From Nonlabens sp965660805 (GTDB lineage: Bacteria > Bacteroidota > Bacteroidia > Flavobacteriales > Flavobacteriaceae), in the NCBI RefSeq assembly GCF_965660805.1, contig NZ_CBFIBE010000005.1:24412-88411 (forward strand): 64,000 nucleotides of DNA, written 5' to 3'. Positions 46,459 through 54,934 of this stretch are shown piece after piece. The first letter of the stretch is position 1. Every line of letters begins with the position of its first letter. Under the pieces are notes generated by a model. It worked only from the letters and a program-made list of their open reading frames with translations. It was not told the DNA's origin and ran no database searches. Position numbers and translations under genes: made by a program.

Positions 46459-47454
46459 CTAGAAATCAGCATCTAGTGAGAAAGAGTCCATTTCAGTCTT
46501 TCCTTCTTTTGTGCTATTCATAACACCAGCTTTTTGATATTCACCGACACGCTTTTCAAAGAAGTTTGTTTTTCCTTGAAGGTTAATCATGTCCATAAAG
46601 TCAAATGGATTTGTAACATTATAAACAGGTTCACACTCTAATTCTACTAGTAGGCGATCTGTTACAAATTCCAGGTATTGTGTCATCAACTTTGAGTTCA
46701 TTCCTATCAAGCTTGCTGGAAGGGACTCTGTTATGAATTCACGTTCTATATTTAAAGCCTCTACGATAATCTCAGTAATACGAGCCTTAGGTACTTTATT
46801 TATTAAGTGGTTATTATGTAGGTGTACGGCAAAATCTGCATGCATACCTTCATCACGAGAGATCAATTCATTAGAGAAAGTTAATCCTGGCATCAATCCT
46901 CTTTTCTTTAACCAGAAAATAGAACAGAACGCTCCTGAAAAGAAGATTCCCTCAACAGCTGCAAAGGCTATTAAACGTTCTGCAAAAGATGGGCTCTCGA
47001 TCCACTTTAATGCCCAGTCTGCCTTTAACTTAATCGCTGGGAAATTTTCTATAGCCTTAAACAATTGATCTTTTTCTTTATCATCTTTTACATAAGTATC
47101 GATTAATAAAGAATAAGTCTCTGAGTGAATGTTTTCCATCATAATCTGGAAACCATAGAAAAATTTAGCCTCTGAATACTGAACTTCATTTACAAAATTC
47201 TCTGCAAGATTTTCATTTACGATTCCATCACTCGCCGCAAAAAAGGCAAGAATATGCTTAATGAAATAACGCTCATCAGAATTTAGTGAATTCTCCCAGT
47301 CTGTAATATCTTGATGTAAATCTATTTCCTCTGCAGTCCATATACAAGCCTGTTGTTTTTTATACCATTCCCATAAATCATGGTGTTGAATCGGGAAGAT
47401 TACAAATCTATCTGGGTTATCTACTAAAATAGGTTCTACAGTTGTCGCTTGCAT
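46459..47454 (-). CDS. nrdB: Ribonucleoside-diphosphate reductase, beta (radical) subunit
   Basis: This is the 331-residue ferritin-like radical generator for NrdA. Diiron ligands and the radical Tyr are visible in MMENIHSETYSLLI (E-x2-H, then the tyrosine at the position of E. coli Tyr122). The other ligands fit DWENSL and the later ISRDEGMHADFAVHLH (E-x2-H). The C-terminal tail ends in DSFSLDADF, which should dock into NrdA. I chose the start at 47454 (MQATTVEPIL), preceded by AAAGAG on the minus strand. Upstream in-frame ATGs at 47484 and 47502 would add an atypical extension. It is separated from nrdA by 134 bp. Confidence 0.95.
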   Translation of the reverse strand: MQATTVEPILVDNPDRFVIFPIQHHDLWEWYKKQQACIWTAEEIDLHQDITDWENSLNSDERYFIKHILAFFAASDGIVNENLAENFVNEVQYSEAKFFYGFQIMMENIHSETYSLLIDTYVKDDKEKDQLFKAIENFPAIKLKADWALKWIESPSFAERLIAFAAVEGIFFSGAFCSIFWLKKRGLMPGLTFSNELISRDEGMHADFAVHLHNNHLINKVPKARITEIIVEALNIEREFITESLPASLIGMNSKLMTQYLEFVTDRLLVELECEPVYNVTNPFDFMDMINLQGKTNFFEKRVGEYQKAGVMNSTKEGKTEMDSFSLDADF

Positions 47455-47562
47455 ATTACACTCTTTAATTTTTTCAAAATTCATTCTCACTCGGTCTAAC
47501 AAAGATCAAAAATGATTAGGTTCAAAAAGAAGAATAGCGGTTTTGATTTTAAACAAGTTTTC

Positions 47563-47598
47563 AACACTTAATGGCAAAGCCTACTAACACCCTAAAAC
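47563..47598. promoter_or_regulatory. Shared nrd motif upstream of nrdB, in a 494-bp gap
   Basis: AACACTTA (47563-47570) and ACACCCTAAAAC (47587-47598) repeat the pair seen before nrdA, with spacing 11 bp (one helical turn) longer. This gap (47503-47996) lies between nrdB and the end of the ABC gene. Elsewhere in it I see only AT-rich sequence, a weak GATCTTTG box (47500-47507) and no gene. Confidence 0.45.
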
Positions 47599-47996
47599 AG
47601 GGAGAAAAGCCTGTAAAAATCTAGTTTTCAAAATATTAAAATTTCGTCTAACTTTCCTTACTGTTCATAGAGAAGAGTCCTAACAAGACCTCTTTTTATC
47701 AGTAATACAACATGGATTTTAAGTGTTTTCCTTCTTTTTTATTGAAAGAATTAACAAGAAAGTTATAAACGATTTTCTACTAACCAATGGTGTGAAATTC
47801 AATTCCTGAAAGGCAGATTTATGATTATAATGAATAATTATCTGGAGAAAACTAGATCACATATCCATAATACCCATTAAAATTTGTCCTACCTAATAAA
47901 GTAAAATATACCTCTAGAATATATGTGTTTTTAGTATAAATAAAGCTTGTACTAACAAAAGAAGGTATCATTAAAATAACTTAAAAACACAAACAA

Positions 47997-49697
47997 CTAC
48001 CCCTTAGGAATGGCACTGATCAACTTCTTAGTATACTCACTTTGTGGATTGCTATAGAGCTCATCAGCTTCATTTTGTTCCTCTATACGACCTTGATTCA
48101 TGACGATGACCTGATCACAAAAATATTTTACCACCGCAAGATCATGTGAAATAAACAAGTAAGAAAACCCAAAATCTTCTTTAAATTCATTAAGCAAATT
48201 CAATACTTGTGCTTGAACCGAAATATCTAAGGCACTGACAGATTCATCACAAACGATTATCTCTGGCTCTAAGGCAACAGTCCTGGCAATACCTATGCGC
48301 TGTCGCTGCCCACCACTAAACTCATGAGGATACCGGTTGAACTGTTCCTGAGTTAACCCTACTCGTTCCAGTAAATTCATGACGCGTTTTTTACGATCTG
48401 CATCATTAATTCCTATGCCATGCCATTTCATAGGCTCCATAATTGCTTGCCCAACCGTCAATCGCGGATTTAACGACGCAAATGGATCTTGAAAAATAAT
48501 TTGAATTTCCTTTCTTAAAGCGCGCATGCGACTGCCTTTAAGATTTGTAATATCTTCTCCTTTATATAGGAGCTGACCACTGGTAATATCACGTAACCCC
48601 AGAATCATGTTACCCAGCGTACTTTTTCCACAGCCACTTTCTCCTACTAAACCTAAGGATTCTCCAGCATATAGTTTTAAACTTACTGCATCAACAGCGG
48701 TAAAATATTCTTGTGCTTTAAAAAGTTCTTTTTTGAGAGGATATTTCTTAACCACATTTACTAACTCTAGTAAGGGTTTGTTTTCATAAAGTTGCTGGTG
48801 CGTCACTCTTCTTTCTGACGCTGTAATAACTTCTTGAGGCACTGCATCATTCATAAAATCACTAATGGTAGGTAATCTTTTGAGTCGGATTTCAGTATCT
48901 GGTCGGGCAGCAATAAGCGCTTGTGTGTAAGTTTCTTGCGCATTATTAAAAAGCTGCTCTGGAGTTCCCATTTCTACCACTTTACCTTTATACATCACCG
49001 CAATACGATCTGCTATTTCATGAACTAGACTTAAATCATGTGAAATAAACAGCACGCTCATTCCGTACTCAGCTTGTAATTCTTTAAGTAATAAAATGAT
49101 CTCTTTTTGCACGGTAACATCTAGCGCCGTTGTAGGCTCGTCGGCTATAAGGATTTTAGGTTTACAGGCTATCGCCATGGCAATCATGACGCGCTGCATC
49201 TGTCCACCGCTAATTTCATGTGGATATTTTTTAAAAGTCTGTTCTGGAGTGGGCAATTTCACTTTTTCAAAAAGGCGCAGCACTTCAGCTTTGATTTCTC
49301 TACTAGACAGTTTTGTGTGGATTTGAAGAATTTCTGCTACCTGCTTACCACAAGTGATGGTAGGATTCAAAGAACTCATGGGTTCTTGAAAAATCATACT
49401 TATCACGCTTCCGCGAAAGCGAGACCACTCACCATTATTAAACTCTAGTAAGTCTTTATCGAGTACAGATAGCTGCTCTACTTGTATCACTGCATTTTTA
49501 ACAGGCAATAAACCCATTAACGCTTTTGAAGTTACTGACTTACCACTACCCGATTCTCCCACTACCGCCAGTATTTCATTCTCAAAAAGCTCTAAATTCA
49601 CATCAAAAAGCACCTGTTGTTCTTGTTTCCCGTTTTTAAAAGAAACATTGAGGTTTTTAATAACCGCCAAAGGCTTATTTAGTGACGATTTGATCAT
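47997..49697 (-). CDS. Double ATP-binding protein of a peptide-type ABC transporter
   Basis: This 566-residue cytoplasmic protein contains two complete ABC ATPase units, like a fused DppD-DppF or YejF. The first has Walker A GESGSGKS, signature SGGQMQR and Walker B ILIADEPTTALD. The second has GESGCGKST, SGGQRQR and IIVCDESVSALD, with Ser in place of the usual Pro after DE. Such proteins power uptake of oligopeptides, nickel or related solutes. No permease or binding protein is next to it, so partners must lie elsewhere. Its start overlaps the upstream exonuclease gene by 23 bp. A degenerate palindrome (49406) is read as SRFRGS just before the Q-loop of the first ATPase. Confidence 0.92.
   Translation of the reverse strand: MIKSSLNKPLAVIKNLNVSFKNGKQEQQVLFDVNLELFENEILAVVGESGSGKSVTSKALMGLLPVKNAVIQVEQLSVLDKDLLEFNNGEWSRFRGSVISMIFQEPMSSLNPTITCGKQVAEILQIHTKLSSREIKAEVLRLFEKVKLPTPEQTFKKYPHEISGGQMQRVMIAMAIACKPKILIADEPTTALDVTVQKEIILLLKELQAEYGMSVLFISHDLSLVHEIADRIAVMYKGKVVEMGTPEQLFNNAQETYTQALIAARPDTEIRLKRLPTISDFMNDAVPQEVITASERRVTHQQLYENKPLLELVNVVKKYPLKKELFKAQEYFTAVDAVSLKLYAGESLGLVGESGCGKSTLGNMILGLRDITSGQLLYKGEDITNLKGSRMRALRKEIQIIFQDPFASLNPRLTVGQAIMEPMKWHGIGINDADRKKRVMNLLERVGLTQEQFNRYPHEFSGGQRQRIGIARTVALEPEIIVCDESVSALDISVQAQVLNLLNEFKEDFGFSYLFISHDLAVVKYFCDQVIVMNQGRIEEQNEADELYSNPQSEYTKKLISAIPKG
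49406..49421. repeat. Palindrome copy 13 (CGCTTCCGCGAAAGCG), in the ABC gene
   Basis: This has one mismatch from the consensus and is read as SRFRGS. Confidence 0.88.
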
Positions 49698-50385
49698 CTG
49701 TAAGAAGTGGTTCTAGTCTTAATTTAAGTAGTATTTGTGCTACGGCTATGACATCTTTTTCACAATAGCGGGCTATGCGCTCTATGTCATTTTCCATATA
49801 ATATACATCGCGCACTTGTGAACCATCTATATCATCTTTAGGCGATGGAATGCCTAATACACGAGTCATTAACTTTAAAGAAGTAAAGTGTTTATAATCG
49901 CCAAATTTCCACAATTCCATAGTGTCTAAATGTGGTACTTCCCATGGTTTTTTACCGAACAGGTTTAACATAGCCGGAAGCTCTATACCATTAATGATCA
50001 TGCGCCTAGCGATATATGGAAAGTCAAATTCCTTACCATTATGAGCGCAAAGCAACTGGTGTTTTGCAGAAAAGTGATTCTTTAATAGTGTACTGAACTC
50101 TTCTAATAACCCTAGTTCAGTTCCTGTAAAACTACGTACTCTAAACTGTCTGTACGTGCGATCTACAAAGTAACCTACTGATATACAGACTATTTTACCA
50201 AACTCTGCCCAGATTCCAGCACGGTCATAAAATTCCTCGGGTGTAAAATCTTCTTTACGTTGATATCTTGTTTTATCTTCATAGAGTTGCTGGTCCAGTG
50301 GATCTAACTCGCTAAAAGACATTTGTTGCGGAACCGTTTCTATATCTAAGAAAAGAACGTGATCTAATTTGAGAGACTGCAGCAT
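49675..50385 (-). CDS. DEDDy-type 3'-5' exonuclease (PolB-like)
   Basis: This is a 236-residue stand-alone exonuclease domain. Exo I is LFLDIETVPQ (about 11-20), with the catalytic Asp and Glu. Exo II is AHNGKEFDFPYI (about 114-125), and Exo III is ARYCEKDVIAVAQI, with the Tyr and Asp of DEDDy enzymes. This resembles the proofreading module of family-B polymerases and is annotated in many Bacteroidota as 'predicted PolB-like exonuclease'. It likely acts in DNA or RNA end processing. The PBP1A gene lies 10 bp upstream and the ABC gene overlaps downstream, but these neighbours do not point to its job. Confidence 0.88.
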   Translation of the reverse strand: MLQSLKLDHVLFLDIETVPQQMSFSELDPLDQQLYEDKTRYQRKEDFTPEEFYDRAGIWAEFGKIVCISVGYFVDRTYRQFRVRSFTGTELGLLEEFSTLLKNHFSAKHQLLCAHNGKEFDFPYIARRMIINGIELPAMLNLFGKKPWEVPHLDTMELWKFGDYKHFTSLKLMTRVLGIPSPKDDIDGSQVRDVYYMENDIERIARYCEKDVIAVAQILLKLRLEPLLTDDQIVTK

Positions 50386-50395
50386 GTTGAAAAAT

Positions 50396-52732
50396 TTACA
50401 TTCCTAGTTGGTCGCCATCATCATCTTCATCATCTAATTCTTCTTGTTTTTCTTTATACTCTTCGCAGTCCACTGTTATGGAAAGATTCTCTGGTTCAGC
50501 GAAATTACTTTTAGAGACCTCTAAGTTTTCATCTTCATAAACTGCTTTCATGTAAGAACCCCAAATAGGTAATGCCATAGTAGCGCCCTGACCATATTTA
50601 GTACGTGCAAAGTGTACTGAGCGATCTTCTCCACCTACCCAAACACCAGAAACTAAGTTAGGAACTACACCCATAAACCAGCCGTCTGAGTTGTTTTGAG
50701 TCGTTCCTGTTTTTCCTGCGATTTCATTTTTAAAATCATAAGGATATCCAGTAACCACACTTTTATAAAACTTGTCTTTTGTAGCCCATGTTCCCCTGAG
50801 CCTCCTACCACTACCAGAACGGGTAACTCCTTGCATTAATTCAAGTGTTACATAAGCTGTTTCTGGATTCATAACATCTCTAGTTACAGGAGTATATTGA
50901 TAAAGCACCGTTCCATTTTTATCTTGAATACTGGTTACAAGAACGGGTTCATTATAAATTCCTTCATTTGCAAAAACCCCATAAGCACCTATCATTTCAA
51001 ACAGACTCACATCTGCAGTTCCTAGTGCTAGTGAAGGAACTGGCGCCATATCTTTGGTATTAATTCCTAGCCTTTTTGCTAAATCTATTACAGGTTGTGG
51101 GCCTACCTCATCCATCAATCGGGCAGAGATAGTGTTCTTAGATTTTGCTAGAGCGTCTTTTAAAGACATCATGGTTCCATAATCACCATTTGAATCCTTA
51201 GGTGTCCAGTCTTTAACATTTCCATGCTTACCAGCAGGAATAGTGTATTCACCATCAGGTAGTTCTTTACACGGTGAATATTTTAATAAATCTATAGCTG
51301 TAGCATATAAAAAAGGTTTAAAAGTAGAGCCTGCCTGACGAATTCCCTTTTTAACATGATCGTATTTAAAATGTTTATGATTAATTCCACCTACCCATGC
51401 TTTTACATGACCCGTTTGCGGTTCCATAGACATCATTCCAGCTTGTAAGAATTTTTTATAATAGAATATAGAATCACGAGGAGTCATAAGCGTATCGCGT
51501 TCTTTTCCTGAAGCCTGCCAGTCAAAAACGGTCATCTCAGACTTCTTATCAAAGCTTGCTAAAATCTCATCTTCAGACTTGCCTTCTTTTTTCATTTCTC
51601 TCCAGCGATCAGAAACGCGTATAGCGCGATTGATGGTGGTTTCAATTTGCTTTTTAGAGATGTCTCTAAAAGGAGCTGTTTTTAATTTCTCGTTTTGAGA
51701 ATCAAATTCCTTTTGGAGATTTGCCATATGAGCCACCACAGCATCTTCTGCATAGCGTTGCATGCGACTGTCTATGGTCACATTAATTTTTAACCCATCA
51801 TTATACAGGTTATAATTCTCTCCAGTCTCAGGATTAGTATGGTTTGCCGCCCAATCTTTTAACCAGTCTCTTAAATATTCACGGAAATAAGTTCCCATAC
51901 CGTCGTTATGTCCTTCAGGAGAAAAATTTAATTTGATAGGTTGCTCTCTCAAGCTGTCTTTCATCGCTTCGGTCATTTTTTCGTTGCGCACCATTTGCAC
52001 AAAAACCTGATTACGACGCCTCAGAGATTTCTCCTTTGATACTTCTCTATACGGATTGAACTGTCTTGGATTTTTTAACATCGCTACAAATACAGCGCTT
52101 TCTTCAACTTTTAAATCTTTAGGCTCTTTACCAAAATAAATATTTGAGGCTGAACGTATTCCAATGGCCTGTTTTAAGAAATCAAATTGATTAAGGTATT
52201 GAGTAATAATCTCTTCTTTTGTGTACTGCTTTTCTAAACGTGTTGCGATGATCCATTCTCTTAACTTTTGAATTACTCTCTCAACAGAATTACTACTCCT
52301 TTGTTCTGTAAAATATAGTTTAGCCAGTTGTTGAGTGATGGTACTCGCTCCACCTTTAGAGCCTAGAAAGGCGACTGCTCGTGCAGTTCCATAACCATCT
52401 ATACCACTATGATCCCAGAATCTTTCATCTTCGGTAGAGACAAGTGCGTCTACTAGATTTTGAGGCAAATCTTCATACTTTACCGGTTTGCGGTTATCTG
52501 TATAAAAACTTCCTAAAGTTTTACCGTCTGAGGTTACAATTTCTGTTGCCAGCTCAGACTGTGGATTCTCTAGTATTGTATGATCTGGAAGTGAACCAAA
52601 AACACCCCAAGCGGTTAATAAAAATAGTAATACTACCATTCCTAATCCTGTAAAAACGAGTTTCCAGAATAATCTAACGTTCTTTTTCTTTTCTTGCTTC
52701 TTTTGAGCTATTTGTGCTTTAGTTGCTGCCAT
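50396..52732 (-). CDS. Penicillin-binding protein 1A (glycosyltransferase/transpeptidase)
   Basis: This 778-residue bifunctional peptidoglycan synthase has a cytoplasmic Lys/Gln-rich N-terminus, then one membrane anchor (about 22-45). The GT51 glycosyltransferase domain carries STEDERFWDHSGID with the catalytic Glu and GGASTITQQLAKLYF. The transpeptidase has SxxK as STFKPF, SKN as SKNTIS and KTG as GKTGTTQ. It polymerises glycan strands and cross-links them in the periplasm. The tail is very acidic (EEYKEKQEELDDEDDDGD). The start overlaps gldH by 14 bp, so peptidoglycan synthesis and gliding genes share an operon here, as in many flavobacteria. Confidence 0.95.
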   Translation of the reverse strand: MAATKAQIAQKKQEKKKNVRLFWKLVFTGLGMVVLLFLLTAWGVFGSLPDHTILENPQSELATEIVTSDGKTLGSFYTDNRKPVKYEDLPQNLVDALVSTEDERFWDHSGIDGYGTARAVAFLGSKGGASTITQQLAKLYFTEQRSSNSVERVIQKLREWIIATRLEKQYTKEEIITQYLNQFDFLKQAIGIRSASNIYFGKEPKDLKVEESAVFVAMLKNPRQFNPYREVSKEKSLRRRNQVFVQMVRNEKMTEAMKDSLREQPIKLNFSPEGHNDGMGTYFREYLRDWLKDWAANHTNPETGENYNLYNDGLKINVTIDSRMQRYAEDAVVAHMANLQKEFDSQNEKLKTAPFRDISKKQIETTINRAIRVSDRWREMKKEGKSEDEILASFDKKSEMTVFDWQASGKERDTLMTPRDSIFYYKKFLQAGMMSMEPQTGHVKAWVGGINHKHFKYDHVKKGIRQAGSTFKPFLYATAIDLLKYSPCKELPDGEYTIPAGKHGNVKDWTPKDSNGDYGTMMSLKDALAKSKNTISARLMDEVGPQPVIDLAKRLGINTKDMAPVPSLALGTADVSLFEMIGAYGVFANEGIYNEPVLVTSIQDKNGTVLYQYTPVTRDVMNPETAYVTLELMQGVTRSGSGRRLRGTWATKDKFYKSVVTGYPYDFKNEIAGKTGTTQNNSDGWFMGVVPNLVSGVWVGGEDRSVHFARTKYGQGATMALPIWGSYMKAVYEDENLEVSKSNFAEPENLSITVDCEEYKEKQEELDDEDDDGDQLGM

Positions 52733-53216
52733 GTTGCACTTTTTTTTCTATACTATAACCTATATCTAGCACGCCATCTAACTGGGCAATACCATCTACA
52801 GAACCATTTTTTCTCATTACATGACGTAAGGTGAGTAGGTATGTTCCGCTTTCGCTAAAGCGTACTCCTTCCTTATACCATAATTTATTTTCATAAACAT
52901 TTCCAGAACCACTGCCTAGAAACTTTCCTTGCGGTGTTGCCATCTCATATTCTAATGTATCTGTAACGATTTTCCCCTGTGGAAATTTCATTTCGGCAAT
53001 TAGAAACAGGTTGCTGTAACCAAAGTCATAATTATTCCTCATGTTAATAAACATGTCATAAGATTGCACCGTATCTACTGGTTCTATCTTAAAAACTGGT
53101 GCTTCAAGAATATCCCACTGACCATCACTAAAGGCAATAGATTGTGAGTCTACTAAATTGTGATCACAAGATACTAAGGTTAAACAACTTAAAAATAAAA
53201 GTAAATTGATTCTCAT
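52719..53216 (-). CDS. gldH: Gliding motility lipoprotein GldH
   Basis: This is a 165-residue lipoprotein (Cys17 after TLVS) needed for flavobacterial gliding; its exact place in the motility/T9SS machinery is not settled. The GldH pattern is seen in SYDMFINMRNNYDFGYSNLF (about 68-87) and LTLRHVMRKNGSVDGIAQLD near the C-terminus. It overlaps the RicT gene upstream by one base (TAATG) and PBP1A downstream by 14 bp. A degenerate palindrome (52847) is read as RFSES. Its presence agrees with the T9SS-dependent amylase in this window. Confidence 0.92.
   Translation of the reverse strand: MRINLLLFLSCLTLVSCDHNLVDSQSIAFSDGQWDILEAPVFKIEPVDTVQSYDMFINMRNNYDFGYSNLFLIAEMKFPQGKIVTDTLEYEMATPQGKFLGSGSGNVYENKLWYKEGVRFSESGTYLLTLRHVMRKNGSVDGIAQLDGVLDIGYSIEKKVQHGSN
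52847..52862. repeat. Palindrome copy 14 (CGCTTTCGCTAAAGCG), in gldH
   Basis: This has one mismatch in the second half and is read as RFSES. Confidence 0.88.
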
Positions 53217-54541
53217 TACTCGCTTTTCTTAGGTGGTCTATTGCGGTTATTAGGTCTCTTTTTACGTGGTGGTTTGTGAGACTCAGCAGGTTTTCCTTCA
53301 GATTTTTGGGATCCTTGGGTTTTATTTTTAGGGGCTGGCTTTCTTTTAGGTTTTGGCTGGTTTCCCTTTTCTTGCGTGCCTTTTTGATTACTGTTTTGAG
53401 GTTTAGGCTTACGATTATTACGGCGTTTTTTACGCTTTTTATTCTTAGTAGCTGTATTATCAAAACGGGTTAAACTATCCTGTCCTACTACATTTTCAAA
53501 GTTCACTTCCTCGATGACCGCGTGCTCTGCGGCATACTGCTCTAAGCTGGCGACCTTTTCTTTAGCTTTATTTTTAGAAACGATCTCGTGAACTTGCGTG
53601 GTTGTTAAGGTGTGCCAGTTCATCCACTCACCTTCATAACAATACCACATAAGACCTTTAAAGATGTCTATTTTTTGACAAACTGCGGTTCCTTTATCAG
53701 TATATAATTTCTGATTTTGTTTAGGAAAATCTTTAAGTGCATCCATGTATGAGTCTAGCTCGTAGTTCAAACAGCACTTTAATTTTCCACACTGTCCGGC
53801 TAGTTTTTGAGGATTAAGAGACAGGTTTTGATATCTGGCCGCACTGGTAGTCACAGAACGGAAATCTGTTAACCACGTAGAACAACATAACTCGCGCCCA
53901 CAAGACCCTATACCACCTAGTCGAGCCGCTTCTTGACGCAGTCCTATCTGGCGCATTTCTATGCGTGTTTTAAACTCAGCTGCATATTCCCTAATCAACT
54001 GACGGAAATCTACACGTTCCTCAGCTGTGTAATAAAAAGTTGCTTTAGAACCGTCACCTTGAAATTCTATATCTGATATTTTCATTTGAAGATCCAGTCT
54101 TATGGCGATTTGACGCGCTTTAACCTTCATAGGATCTTCTTTTTCACGAGCCGCTTTCCATTTATCTATATCATTCTGAGAAGCGATACGATAAACCTTA
54201 GGTAATTCTTCCTTCTCGTAACGTACTTTCTTTTTCTTCAATTGTACGCGCACTAGCTCACCAGTAAGCGTTATAATTCCTATGTCGTGACCGGTGTCTG
54301 ACTGAGTAGCAACGATGTCACCTATTTTTAATTGAAGATTTTCTGTGTTTTTAAAATATTCCTTACGACTATTTTTAAATCGCACTTCCACATAATTGAA
54401 AGGTGCTTGACCATCTGGCAAATCCATGTTTGCCAACCAGTCAAAAACTGTTAATTTATTACATCCACTGGTACCACAAGTACCATTATTTTTACAACCG
54501 CCTGGAGCATCTCCACCGGTTCCACAACTAGTACAACTCAT
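53216..54541 (-). CDS. ricT: PSP1-domain protein, RicT-like
   Basis: This is a 441-residue cytoplasmic protein. The PSP1 core (about 45-310) contains FYYTAEERVDFRQLIREYA, GGIGSCGRELCC and QCGKLKCCLNYE, the cysteines of which, together with other cysteines, bind a [4Fe-4S] cluster in RicT (YaaT) of Bacillus. The N-terminus is unusually cysteine-rich (six Cys in the first 28 residues, as CTSCG, GGCKNNGTC and SGCNK). The C-terminal 85 residues are a basic, Lys/Asn/Pro-rich tail that looks disordered and nucleic-acid-binding. In Bacillus the Ric complex affects RNA processing; the role in Bacteroidota is unknown. It begins the ricT-gldH-PBP1A operon. Confidence 0.85.
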   Translation of the reverse strand: MSCTSCGTGGDAPGGCKNNGTCGTSGCNKLTVFDWLANMDLPDGQAPFNYVEVRFKNSRKEYFKNTENLQLKIGDIVATQSDTGHDIGIITLTGELVRVQLKKKKVRYEKEELPKVYRIASQNDIDKWKAAREKEDPMKVKARQIAIRLDLQMKISDIEFQGDGSKATFYYTAEERVDFRQLIREYAAEFKTRIEMRQIGLRQEAARLGGIGSCGRELCCSTWLTDFRSVTTSAARYQNLSLNPQKLAGQCGKLKCCLNYELDSYMDALKDFPKQNQKLYTDKGTAVCQKIDIFKGLMWYCYEGEWMNWHTLTTTQVHEIVSKNKAKEKVASLEQYAAEHAVIEEVNFENVVGQDSLTRFDNTATKNKKRKKRRNNRKPKPQNSNQKGTQEKGNQPKPKRKPAPKNKTQGSQKSEGKPAESHKPPRKKRPNNRNRPPKKSE

Positions 54542-54715
54542 TAATCCTACGTATATATATTGAAATTCAAGTGATTAACTCACTGAATTGACTTACTATT
54601 ATTAAACGTAAATATAAGGAAATAAGTGTAGGGAATTTATGAAGATACAAACTTCATAAATTTTAAAAAGGTTGTACTAGGGTATCCCATTATGATACAA
54701 TCTTTTAAAAACTAA

Positions 54716-54745
54716 AAAAAGCCACTCAGTTTCCTGAATGGCTTT
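54716..54745 (-). terminator. Terminator after tRNA-Asn
   Basis: On the minus strand, AAAGCCATTCAG pairs with CTGAGTGGCTTT (one mismatch), followed by a T run, just past the tRNA 3' end. Confidence 0.82.
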
Positions 54746-54756
54746 CTATAATTAAG

Positions 54757-54830
54757 CTCCTCCTCTTGGGCTCGAACCAAGGACCCTCTGATTAACAGTC
54801 AGATGCTCTAACCAACTGAGCTAAGGAGGA
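54757..54830 (-). tRNA. tRNA-Asn (anticodon GTT)
   Basis: A 74-nt cloverleaf reads on the minus strand from TCCTCCTTAGCTCAG. The acceptor TCCTCCT (54830-54824) pairs with AGGAGGA (54764-54758), the anticodon loop is CTGTTAA with GTT at 54796-54794, and the T arm is CTTGGTTCGAGCCCAAG. CCA is not encoded. The surrounding gap 54542-54934 otherwise holds only the terminator and AT-rich sequence. Confidence 0.97.
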
Positions 54831-54934
54831 ATGTGATATACACACTGCTCAAGCTATTTGCTTAAGCGAGCGCAAATATAATATGTTTTTTTATTTGCCG
54901 CCAAAGTTTTTTAAAAAATTAATAAAAAAATCTA

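Noticed and set aside
53164..53463. A second frame across the basic tail of the RicT-like gene.
   Set aside because: It arises from Lys/Asn-rich codons of the real gene and overlaps gldH; there is no independent sign of coding.
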